A stretch of DNA of 64,000 nucleotides from positions 1,178,001 to 1,242,000 of the forward strand of contig NC_057375.1 in the NCBI RefSeq assembly GCF_016906535.1, read 5' to 3'. Origin of the DNA: Rhizoctonia solani. Lineage: Eukaryota > Basidiomycota > Agaricomycetes > Cantharellales > Ceratobasidiaceae. The notes under the pieces were generated by a model. The model was not told where the DNA came from, did not search any database, and saw only the letters and a program-made list of their open reading frames with translations. Below, in pieces: positions 38,544 to 49,500 of this stretch. Within the stretch, counting starts at the first letter, position 1. Every line of letters starts with the position of its first letter. The translations under genes and the position numbers were made by a program.

Positions 38544-38751
38544 ACTTGAGTCACGTGGATTGAAGATACGGACTGGGCCCCTACAGCTTTTGGCTCTCGG
38601 GCGGACTGGAATCGTGATTTTGACTTTATTTTAATTATTGGGGTTGTTGCATGTGTTGTTTTGGGCTCTAGCCCACACGGTGTTTGCCTCGTTCGCATGT
38701 CCGTGTAATAAATTGAATGTTAAAAAAAAAAAAACTTGAGTCACGTGGATT
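38544..38751 (+). mobile_element. SINE-like or processed-transcript insertion with poly(A) tail and 18-bp target-site duplication
   Basis: The 18-mer ACTTGAGTCACGTGGATT occurs at 38544-38561 and again at 38734-38751. The 172 bp between end in a run of 13 A (38722-38734, shared with the right repeat) preceded by an AATAAA signal at about 38707-38712. Flanking duplication plus a 3' poly(A) is the hallmark of target-primed reverse transcription. The insert has no open frame of note and no clear tRNA-type B box, so it may be a SINE or a retrotransposed 3' UTR. It lies between the divergent starts of the RNase T2-like gene (7 bp away) and RRP45. Confidence 0.8.
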
Positions 38752-38839
38752 CGTTTTAGGATAGTGAATTACATAACCTATTGCCTTTCTCGACTTTTAG
38801 TCTGACCACGACAAACTTGAAATTAATCATTACTCAGAC

Positions 38840-40080
38840 ATGCCTCGTGAAGTAGAGCCTCCTACTCTACAATCGGACTTTGTTCTTACTTCACTGAGAG
38901 CTTCTCCTCCTATACGTGTTGATGGTCGTTCACCGATGCAAGCACGGGACCCGGAACTTACTTTTGGAGATTCGCTGGGATGGGTTGAATGTCGGATGGG
39001 AAAGACGAGGTAAGTATTTGTGCATGATCTATTTCGAAGAAGTTCTCAAATGGAGCTCTTATGTGAGAGCGTTAGCAAATGTATCAGCCACAATGACTCG
39101 GCCACGCCCAGACAGGCCTTACGAAGGCACAGTAACAATTCACACAGAGCTCAGTCCCATGGCCGCAGCAATATATGATGCCGGGAGGTGCTTATATTTA
39201 TTTATACGAACCCCTATCAACAATTCACAGTTTCCGTATTTTAGATCTTCAGAGGAAGAAGTTATCCTAACGCGAATGATTGAAAAGATTATTCGAAGGA
39301 GTGAGGCCGTTGACAGAGAAGCTTTGTGTATTCTCGCCGGACAGCAGGTATGCAATAGACTCACCGCTCTTGACGTTGAACCCATTCGGATTGGGCCAAA
39401 AGGTGTGGGCGTTACGCCTTACTATTCATGTGCTCTCGGATGAGGGGAATATGCTAGACTGCGCTTGCCTCGCAGCTGTCACGGCCTTAAGACATTTTAG
39501 GTACGTTTGTTTAAACTGTGTCAAAGAAACTTTGTGGCTAAAGGTCACTGTAATGTTCAGACGACCTGATGTAGAAGTAGTTGGAGACGAAGTCATCATT
39601 GTGGGCATCCGCTTTTCGGCTCTTGATTGAGTACTTGCTCACGAATCTCATTTGATAGCACGATCCCGAAGAGAGAGCACCCGTGCCCCTATCTCTTCAT
39701 CATACCCCATATTGTGTATCGTTTGCATTCCTTGATGAAGAGTAAGCATTCATTGTGCGCTGATGCTTTATACTAATGAGGTATTGGCCCAACAGCCTTC
39801 CGGTATTAGATCCAAATCACCTCGAAACGCAAATATCACTATCATCGTTGAGCCTCGCTCTCACTCCTGCAAGAGAGTTGTGTACAGTTCAAAAAGCTGG
39901 AGGATTAGCCCTTGACGCTGACGAAATGCTTCGGTTAGTCGTTTTATATAGTCAGCAGGCCCAAACTCAATCTCTACCAGTTTGGTCGATATCGCTGCAG
40001 GTCGAGCAAAAGAGCTAAACTCTCTAGTTGAAAAAAGATTAAAAGAGGACTTAGCCATGCGTGTAATTGAGATCCGATAA
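38840..40080 (+). CDS. RRP45: Exosome complex subunit RRP45 (EXOSC9/PM-Scl75-like), RNase PH fold
   Basis: Structural ring subunit of the RNA exosome, which processes and degrades RNA in nucleus and cytoplasm; the RNase PH fold is catalytically inactive in eukaryotes. ATG 38840 opens MPREVEPPTLQSDF, then SPPIRVDGR, LTFGDSLGWVECRMGKTR (exon 1 ends at 39009), LANVSATMTRPRPDRPYEG, IIRRSEAVDREALCILAGQQ, RLTIHVLSDEGNMLDCACLA, ALRHFRRPDVEVVGDEV, APVPLSLHHTPYCVSFAFLD, DPNHLETQISLSSLSLALTP, ELCTVQKAGGLALDADEML and, after an acceptor near 40000, GRAKELNSLVEKRLKEDL, stop at 40078-40080. The order matches RRP45 throughout. One junction (the exon starting LANVSATM) does not phase exactly and may hide a base error. 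It is divergent from the RNase T2-like gene, with the SINE-like insert between. Confidence 0.88.
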
Positions 40081-43000
40081 ATTAAAACCTTACTTCGAGT
40101 CCAGGACTGCAAACCCGCTGGAGTTCCGTCATCAGTGGCTGTGCCTGGATTGCACAAATCCAAGTCGAGCCGAACAATTCGATTCGCCCAGCGAACACAG
40201 CTCTACCTAAAGTCAGAAAACTCATAGATAGGTCCACCCTTTAAAAATATGCGCCGTGGAGTAATTCGAAACCGACTTTCATCATCTATGATCATTAGGC
40301 CCATAATTCTACATTGGAATCTGCTGCTTGAACCTTGTACTTTCAACATTGGCTCTTTAGTCTCTCCAGCAACTTCTATTGGTTTAGCTACCTTAGAATC
40401 GTGTGTATTATACATCTGAGTATCAGAATCTAACTCAAGAGCACTGACGTTGGTGAATACCTTGCTTCTTTCCCATCTGGGCTCCCAGGGCCGCTACCCT
40501 CAGTGAACTAAAACTGGCAAACACACAACTTGTTCGCATAATCTACTGTTGTGCTATCAGAACGCTAGTTTCTATATGACTATAGCCAAACTTTGGTGCT
40601 CTCTCGACCCCTTCGTCACCTTATACTTATAGTTATCTTACGAATGGCACCCGCCGAACACCTAACGGGTTGACGCCCGGGTGCATTTGCAACACGGTAC
40701 TGAGTAGACTTTGTCAAACTTGTTCTCTGATCTCACGTAAAACTTCTGTGTGATCATATTGCTAATCCATTCCACTGAAAGTACTATAAGGCCCCCTTTT
40801 GGGTGGTTCGTCTACTCTCGGAAGTACATCGCCCCACAAACAAACTCGAAAGATATTGATGGGAAACCGCTCTATATCATTGAGGTAAATGCTTGATTTG
40901 ATATCTCGAGCTCACAATCTGGATTAAAACTTGGCTCACCACGCCCAATGATAGTCTGGTGCAAAGCTATACTAAACTACAAGTCGGGCAGACTACTAAA
41001 CGCCTGATATAGGAGTATCTTACACTGGGTAATCCAGAGCGGGGCGAAGTGATTTGTCTCAGAAGCGAGTCGATATCAAGGGTAAACGGACACAAAAAAA
41101 TCACACTTCTATCTGGACGCCAACGATCCCAAAATCAACTAGTTGAGGGTATTTTTGTTTATTGAAAGACGCAGGACGCATTGGTCCTTCAATACCTATA
41201 TCTTTATGTCCTAATGCTTAACATTTGAGCATATTGAATTACTGGTCGAGCCGCTTACTAGCACAAATACATGAAGGCACATATCGCGATCGATATAAGT
41301 TACTTGCGTGCTACTGTACCACATGGTACCAGGAATACTAATTCCGTGTTACTATATAAGGAAGAACATGTCCCTGGCCAGCCCTAATTAGTCATGCCAT
41401 GAGGCTCATGTAAATGCCGTCCCCGATCTTTGCGTTTTCGAGCGCTTTATCCATTAAACAGGGCTATCGGGTGATGTTTTATAGTAAACACCAGAAGTGT
41501 GGATTTTGTGGACGTAACAAATCTCGCATTATATGCTGAGTACTGCCAGAATCCAACCAACACTTCCATGAATTTGCAACCCCAGCTTATCCCTATGTGC
41601 CTACGAGCTGCGAATTCTGAGTTCCCAGGCGCGGGTAGTTACAAAATCTGGAAGTCATGTGGAATTCTGTACTTTTGGTGTTCACCCTGTTTCTTTGAAC
41701 CCGGTTATTGTGGGGTCTTGACACCTCGTCGATTCAACTGGAGAAGAGCTCTTGCGTATTTACACTTATGGCTGCCTCCTAGTTAAAGGGGAAATAATAT
41801 CTATATACCCCACAAGTATATTCTTAAACTATCTACAATGCCCCAAAATTAGTTATTTAGAGAACACATATGTTCTCGCTTGTAGAACACTTAAGCTTCT
41901 GGACACAATTCTTAAACCCATACACATGGAGTTTCTCGGCTGAATATCCATTCATTTGGGAGTGGGTTCTATGTAAGTGTTCTGCAGCCGGTGCTACGAT
42001 GCAATAGTGGGAATGCATGTGCTGTGAGCGACCGGATGCTCCTCTTCCGGATCCTAGGAGCTAAGCTACCAGAACTGGCAATTTTTATGCTGTTCGTGAG
42101 TACTGGATATAAGGCAGATTTTCTCGATGGGATATTCCGATGAATCCGTTGGATTGGAATAGACGCAAACCTCACTATCCTCAAATGAGTAGTACTTCTT
42201 TGCTCGGGAGTAATACCTTGCCCAATTCCATAACGTATGAGTTCCCACGCTGTTGGACCAACCAACCAATACTTCAAAAGAAATCATGGGTATGTTCGAT
42301 GGAGTTCGTAGGGTGCGTGCGCTATTCACTTGGATACTCTTGGCTCTTCAATCAGCTCGCATCTTTCACAATCCGGCACACCTCGATCAGGTGCAGGATC
42401 AACAAAAGGGGTTTCTTATCGGGTTATCGATATACAGACTCGTATTTCAAGTCAAACATACGATTGAATGCTTGGTCAGTATCTGAAAAATGCGCAAAAA
42501 ATCATTAATCATAACGGGAACCAGAGTTTATATATTGTTTACATCGGCTTTGAGAACACCACCGCTTTCGGGGTTAGTATGTCCCCTATAACAATTCAAT
42601 TCAAATGCAAGTTTAAGGGATTTCGTAGTGACCCCGAAAGACATGCATATATGGTAGAAAAGGAAACGAAAGGAAAAAAAAAACGTTTTCAGTAGTGGAA
42701 TATGTTCGGCTAACCCCTCTAGAGATTGATTGGACCGATTGCCGCGAGATCCTCGACCGCCAGCTTTAGCAAGCAACACGCCTCACTTCATCTGGTTAAG
42801 ACAAGATATTGGTGGCGTTGTGCTACAGCAAATGCCTACCTATATCAGTACTCAAGAAGCTTGCGGGTTTGCCTCAATCAAATTCAACTAGGGTAGACCC
42901 AGAACAGTACTTTACGCCCATTGCTTACGAGGGCTTGCTTTGTAAATAAATGCTTACTGGCGACGGATCTCGTAGCTTCTCAAATGTGCAAGGTGGCCAG

Positions 43001-44052
43001 TCAGACACCAGTTTGGTGTCTCTAGAATGTCAGGTAGTCGAGACTGCAGAAACCAAAGCTTCAGATCTCCAATCCAACAAAGTACAAGTCTATGGAGGAC
43101 TTCATGCCACAAGGTATGTACTGGCCATGCAACGTGGAATGGGTATTGGGACAGACGTCTATGAGCATTGCATATCTGACAGCAGAAAGGATCCTGAGAC
43201 TATGTGCTTCTAACCTTGAGCTTGGGTATATTCGAGCCTACTAATTACATGCCATCACAAGAAGCAAGGTCAATTACGAGACAAATTCTGTCGTAACTAT
43301 TTTGGGGATCATCCAGAGCAACCCGGGCCTAGGTTCGTATAGGTAGACCTGTATACTTTGATATTTGCTTCGCCGGATGAATCGGCGTCTGTCTATCTGA
43401 TGTCAAGATGATGGTAGAGAAGTAATAAATTTAAATCCTTATTGATGATTGTTTCAAAGACGAAACAATGCCATATCTACTCAGATTATCGTACTGGGTA
43501 GCCTGAGCATTCGTAGGCACTAAATAAGCCAGCAACTAGGTATCAACCTTGTCGCTATATCAATAAACCCCAAACCTCATTCCTTGGGCGTCTAGCATGG
43601 CCGGGATGGACGGCCTGGTAACACGTACACCCAGCAGCCACTAATAAACACGTGGCGTAATATAACCATCAATGGGCAACACGAGATCCCGAACACGCCA
43701 ACTTTCAACCCAGAGCTCCACACGAATTCATCCTCCTAGATCGATTGTAACGAAGATCAAGAGATGGCTAGGGTCTTTGTGCATGACACCCGCATGTATA
43801 ATCCGGGATTGTGTTGCCTGCTACTGAGTTAGAGTTTTGTGTGAACTCCTTTGAAAATACTAGTGTGGATATTTGCTGTTGAACTAGCCATGTTTCTAGA
43901 AAATAGAAGGTATTAGCGCAAGCTCTCTCTTCATCGACTCATTTCTGTCCTACTGGAGCAATAAACACTTCCTCAAATAAGATTCACTTCAAGAGCCAGG
44001 GTTAGAAGTGAGAGGGGAGACATGGATATCTGATCGAGACTCGCATGTCCCG
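40081..44052. other. Gene-poor stretch, unrecognised open frames
   Basis: Open frames of 70-122 codons occur (for example 41499-41786, 42140-42508 and 42950-43213 on the plus strand, 39861-40163 on the minus strand), but none carries a motif I can name and no splice chain is convincing. A short dispersed repeat is listed separately. Confidence 0.3.
41500..41600 (+). repeat. Diverged dispersed repeat, copy 1 (possible Cys-rich coding remnant)
   Basis: Shares a collinear run of similarity with 58266-58366, beginning GGATTTTGTGGACGTAACAA against GAATTTTCTGGGCGTAAAAA and continuing through (C/T)TTATATGC, CAGAATCC, CCA(C/T)GAAT and CCCCAGCT. In one frame both read GR(N/K)KS, then IC, a ProThrGluSer-like stretch and HE, which suggests a shared ancestral coding segment. 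This copy has an in-frame stop. Confidence 0.55.
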
Positions 44053-45194
44053 ATGAATTCCCTGAATATTCCGAGCATCTCGATCAGCGACATAGAGCTT
44101 CTAAAGCACGTGATCCAGCACCCCGCTTTTCTTAATTGGATAACTTGTTTGCCTGGTGACGATCTTTCAACACAGCAACCATGGATAGAACGACCGGAAA
44201 AAACCCCAGAAGTCGCGCATGGATATCGTTCTGGTACATAGCCAGTGCTTTTGTCATTGCATGGGATGTTGGCTACTGTTTTATGAGGTAAACGTGTAAC
44301 ATTTGCACTCAGAATTGGACCAAAATAGACTCACCAGTTTGAAGACCTCGATCAATGGCTGGAGGTGATCTACACTGGATATGGAAACCATACGCGCTTT
44401 ACGCTCAGATTGATTATGTACGTGAGAGCACCGTTATGTTGCTTTGAATACACAGCTCACATACATTGCTTTTGGTCAGGTATACGGATGGCCCTCGTTC
44501 ACACGAGGAGACGGCTTTGCGAATGCCCAGTGTGAGCTTGATATCAACACCTTTGAGTTTGAATTAATTGAGTTTGATAATAGCATTGATGAATGTGCTT
44601 GAAACAATCTTGAATGTGAGTAAAAGTTTCAAAAATCCCGCTCCGAAAGTCGAGGTGGGGTTTACATGGTATTGTTATGGAACAGCTGGCATACGTCTAC
44701 TACGTGCACATCCGTCCTTCTTCTGTTGCCCCGCTTGTTGGGTTTTCCAGTGAGTCCAGGATTAATACTATTGCGGTTCAATTTAACCTGATTCTAACTT
44801 GTTCGGCTGCGTGTAAATTCCAGGTGCATTAATGACATTGTCCAAGACTGTCTTATATTGGTTAAATGATTATTATTGCTCGTGGTGTACTAGTCACAAC
44901 CCTCCACTCAAATGGATTATCCTTTTTGCTTTACCGAATGTGAGTCCTTTAATCAACCGCCATAATAATCGGAGTTGGACCGTTTTTAACATCCGAAATG
45001 ACCTTAATTTCATCCAAATGCGAATAGGGGTGAGTCTTAATAGCACACACTGGATGTCATGCTCATGCCTTTATTCATTAAGAGTTTGGCTTGTGGTACC
45101 CACCCTCATCGTGTTCGTGCTTGGGAAGGACATTGTGGAGGCATTACAAAAAGCACCGATACAAACAGTGTCAGGCAAAAGCAAAGTTATGTGA
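44053..45194 (+). CDS. Multi-pass membrane protein, EXPERA/EBP-like (uncharacterised)
   Basis: The gene is clear, the name tentative. After an N-terminal region from ATG 44053, exons encode WYIASAFVIAWDVGYCFMR, SMAGGDLHWIWKPYALYAQ then IDYV, YGWPSFTRGDGFANAQ, ALMNVLETILNV, MTLSKTVLYWLNDYYCSW, PLKWIILFALPN, RVWLVVPTLIVFVLGKD and a short tail ending TGA 45192-45194. Four or five hydrophobic helices with buried Trp, Tyr, His and Glu (HWIW, NVLETILN) recall EXPERA-domain proteins such as sterol isomerases, but the diagnostic His/Glu spacing was not verified. Introns of about 45-60 bp separate the exons. One frame change is needed near 44200-44215, beside runs of A and C. Confidence 0.5.
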
Positions 45195-45561
45195 TAACAA
45201 ATAGTTAGAGTTGGTTTATCGATTGCTTTTTCCCACCACTATGGATCTGGAAAATGGGCCGCCCCCTTGTTCGGTTCCGTGCCGAACAGCAAGCGAGTTA
45301 AGCCGGCCCTCTGGAGATTGTTTTTTCTGAATCGGGATCATCCTGTTGTTGTCTGTCACTTGCGCAACTTGTTTGCGGCCTTTTGACCCCCTAACCCAAA
45401 TGATGGCTTTGCCATTCACTTGACGCTCATATCCTTCTTAACTTCCCTCGTCTTGGCTGATAGACTTCTAGCTCCATCTCATCCCAATCTCTTGCGCTAA
45501 ACGTATGTTCCCCCTATCACAGCTGGCGTCATGAAAATTGATCCAATTAATATGCTAGATA

Positions 45562-46224
45562 ATGATGAACGACTATCGCACAGTGCTCTACCGATTGGAC
45601 TTGGCCACCTCGTATCCAACACTACATGCATTATTGCAGCATTTCATGAACGAATCGCCCCTCGACGGTACTCTCGAGCTGCGTGTAGTGACCACTCCTA
45701 GCACTGGCAGTCCTCATATCCCAACCCCTCCAAGGTCGCCCAACCCGCATGCACCTCATGCGATGATGTCAGCACCCGAGCATTACATGTCTTTCGCTCG
45801 ATCCGATGATGGTCGGGAGGTCCATGCCCGGCACACATTTGGTGTTCCGCCCGACCCCGACCTCAATGTGAGCCCTAGTTCTCCAACCCAGAGGAGCATT
45901 TATGCTCGTAAGCCCATGATGGCAGTTACCCACGAATTTCCACCAAAGACCTCGGTCATCGCTGCTTTCATTCCAATCGTCGAGCATTTCTTGCGGACAG
46001 ATCATGAGCTGGCATCTGTCATTTTCGAGTGTCGAAGCTACATGCAACCGGCGGAACGAGGCGAAGTCCATCCACTAGAGATCCTAGACAGACAGGCTCC
46101 GTACAAGCGTATGTTCGGATATGTGGGGAGAGTAAGAGGAGGCATGACCGTATACGAACTAGATGACACTGTAACGGGAACTATGTTCTCTTCCATTCCT
46201 GTCAATTTCCCCTTGCCGCCATGA
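45562..46224 (+). CDS. Uncharacterised protein, 220 aa, intact open frame
   Basis: A single uninterrupted frame from ATG 45562 to TGA 46222-46224. The N-terminal 45 residues look helical (YRTVLYRLDLATSYPTLHAL). A Pro/Ser/His-rich low-complexity stretch follows (TPPRSPNPHAPHAMM), then a more ordered C-terminal half (EFPPKTSVIAAFIPIVEHFL, HELASVIFECRSYMQP, PYKRMFGYVGRVRGGMTVYE). I do not recognise the family. No signal peptide or membrane span is evident. It could be the last exon of a longer gene, since the upstream 350 bp are short on other features. Confidence 0.6.
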   Translation: MMNDYRTVLYRLDLATSYPTLHALLQHFMNESPLDGTLELRVVTTPSTGSPHIPTPPRSPNPHAPHAMMSAPEHYMSFARSDDGREVHARHTFGVPPDPDLNVSPSSPTQRSIYARKPMMAVTHEFPPKTSVIAAFIPIVEHFLRTDHELASVIFECRSYMQPAERGEVHPLEILDRQAPYKRMFGYVGRVRGGMTVYELDDTVTGTMFSSIPVNFPLPP

Positions 46225-46546
46225 TTTTTAGATCCTCGGATACTTCTCGGATGATTTATCTTATTTCTTTTTTGGGTTAGGCCTGAGCCAAGGCCTGGAT
46301 GATTTTTTCATTCTACCATGTATTCTTGTATTGTTTGTATGCACGAGATAATTAATTGGTGCTAGCTACGTTGTATGCAGGCGACTTGTTTGCGTTCATT
46401 ATTCAATCAAAAGATCTATGTTTGCTGGATCGTGCTATACAACGAATCATGCGAGAGAACGCATGCCTGAAAACATACATGTACATAAAAGGGTCGATGA
46501 CGAAAGAGCATATAGAAACCGCAGAGAACAAATAGTGAGCCTAATC

Positions 46547-49500
46547 TTACACCCAAGAATTGTCAGAAGCACGAGTGCTTGGTCCTGCTTGGGGTTCTGA
46601 TTCCTCGCCATCGGCCTGCCCTCGACAAACAGGGCAAGTGCGAGAATTACTGTCAAATAGAAATATCAGAATCAAGATGCTAATCAGATATACATGAATG
46701 AAGCATACCTGAGCCATTGCTGGATAGTATTTTAAGTTAGCAACAGGGGCCGATACAAGCCAAAAACTTGCTGCTCACCTGAACACATTCCCTGTGGAAC
46801 CAATGCGAACAACGTTTGACCACCGTAACAACATCCTCTGAACTATAGTCATCTAAACAAATTGGGCAACGAGCCTCTGCCCTGGCTTCTGGCGAGTCCC
46901 CGTATCGACACGATAACATCGATCGAATCACTTCTGCAGGTGTGCCGCGAGGCTTAGCATCTCCAATACGTGCCGCCAACCGCAGTAAGCCTTCATATGA
47001 ATCATCAAATTCATCATCTCGCAGATAATCTCCACTGGGCGGCTGAGGCCTGGTCCGCCCACGAGATCGTAAGAAGAACCGTCTAGTGGCCTGCTCGGCG
47101 TGATGCCATTCGTCGTTGTCATCGCTGCTTCCACCACCGCCACGACCAGAATTCCGTCGAGGAAGAAAGTGGGAGAACCGGGAATAGGAGCGAGTAGGCG
47201 AAGTCGAATTGTTCTGGTTTGCGAACGGGCGTAGCAGAGATGATGAAACAGAAGGTTGATGCGGGGGCGCTGGAGGCGAAAGTCGTCGACGGTGTAATCT
47301 TCCGAAAGTTGCCGAGGGGGACTGCGTTTGGATCGAGGATCCCATATTACTGTTGCGGTTATTTCCTGACTCTGCCTGACGAGATGACGCTACTGATTGG
47401 TGGCTGCCTCCGGAGGGACGGAACAAGAGCCGATCACGCAGAGGCATATGTGAGGGCAGGCTGGGAGGGGGCACATCATTTGACCACCATTCGTTGCTGG
47501 GACCGTTCGATCTCCAAGAGCCCTCGTTGGCGTAAGAAGATGCTCGTGTGCCTCGAGTTGACGAGGAGTCTCGCGCACTTTGCCTTTGCTCAAGATACCC
47601 GTCCAGGCCACGTGTAGGCGTCCGGCGACTGGGATACTCGAGAGGTAGCTCTGATCCCAGACCGCTCGACCCACCAGCAGGATGGATGTATCGTTCGGCA
47701 GGCCACCCAGAGGTACGTTGGGCCGACGAAAACTCAAACGGAGGCAACGTCGGAGGAGGAGTAGGGTTACGCTCTGTGGGTTCATACACCCACCCCGTGT
47801 GCCCAGAGTGGCTTGGGCTGTGGGGCCGCGTAGGTCCTGGTTCATGCTGTGGGCCATAATGATGCGTGTGATCGTTTCCTTCGTTGGCAAGCGCACTAAG
47901 CTCCAGAAGCCCGGATTCAACCTGATTGAGCGCATTGTTCACCGAATGCATAAATCCGGTCGAATCCCTACGGGAAGCAGACTCAGGCAAGAGGGTCCGA
48001 CGGCGACGTCCGCGTAGAGAGGAAGCCCTCATCAATTCATGCGTTAGAGTGTTATTACGTGTCGGAGTGTCGGATGATGGCCATTCGGGTCGATCTCCTT
48101 CGTGCATTGTGAAGGGGCGTGGTGGAGGCGCCTCGGTAGCTCCAGGGTGGGGCCACGCCACTGCAGAGACAGAGGATCGGCGTGAGTCAGAAGACATATT
48201 GGACGGGGGATTTTCATTGTCAAGCGGTGACAAGAAGCTCCGTCCTGAAGACGCATGTAGGAATCCGGGACGTAAATGTTGTATGTAAAACCACTTACTG
48301 TGGGGATGATATGTGGGCGATTCTGGCGGGTGGCGTCTAGAAGTGTCTCTTTCTCTCGGATCGTGGGATCCTGATAACAAGATGAATACCTGGAGTCCCT
48401 TCAGTACCTAACCACTCACTGTGCAATAGTTGGCGGACCCGTTCCAATTGAACCTGAGAACGAGTTAGATGGGATTCCCACCTTTCCCTTGAAGACACAC
48501 GAACTCTCTCGGATTCAGCTGGCGGTAAAGGCCGAGTCGGTCCATCACTCGCTCGGCGGGACGTATCCACCAACGAGGCACGTAGCACATGACTCGCAGA
48601 TCTAAAATTTATCGGCTCAGGTCCTTGAGTGCCCCAGGTATCGGCTCGGAATATCCAGGATCGTCGAATCCTTCGAGTAGTGAGGGAGGAGACTCGGTAA
48701 ATACCATTCCGCCCTCATGGTTTCCCGGTAAAAACTGCATAGGAGCAGCTGTATCATTTGACCGGGCAGGAAGAACTTCTGGCCGTCGAGCCGGACGAGG
48801 GATCTCGCCCCACAATCGTGTATTGGATTCATCGTTTTCAGGCCAAAGATCGCTATCAGCGAATCCAGTAGCCACAAGCGAAGCGCGCGTCATTGGGCGT
48901 GGATGAGGGCGAGAACGAGCCACAAAGTCGGGCCATACCTGCCCCTGCCCCTGAGCCTGCGTGTCGCTCAGCTGAGCCATTGGCGGTCGTCTGGGAACCT
49001 CTTCGTTGCCGGTATATCCAGTATCATGTCGTCGATCATTGTGGCTATAATCAGAATCCCGGCGACGGATATAATCCTCCCGAGCCGCGCGTGACCTTCG
49101 ATCTCTCTGCGACTCCCATTCACGTAGCCAATTCCCGTCTGTTGGCGGAGAAGGGTGGTATTGAGGTGGCTCGTGGCGAGGAAATGCCCATGAAGAACGA
49201 TTACTGCCGCTCCCTCCCCAGCTCGGTTCTGGTGGCGCGCTCTGCTGGAGCGGAGGCGACCGCCTTATTTCGTCGATAGACTGTGCAAAGGTTTGGTATC
49301 GCGCCAAGGTAGATGTCGCATCGTATGTGGGTGAAGGGTCAGGAGTGGCCTGGGGGCTCCTATTCCAGCTCATCCCCGTCAGTGGGTCGAAAAGTGTACT
49401 GTCCGTAGAGGAAACAGAGACCGGAGGAGGCATTCGGGTTCGGTTGGTCGGTCGCGGGACGATAGGGACGGGTGAAGTAGTGGTTCGGGGAATAGATCCG

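Noticed and set aside
38562..38733. tRNA-derived origin of the retroposed insert
   Set aside because: I looked for A- and B-box promoter motifs and found no convincing match, so the insert is called SINE-like only on its target-site duplication and poly(A).
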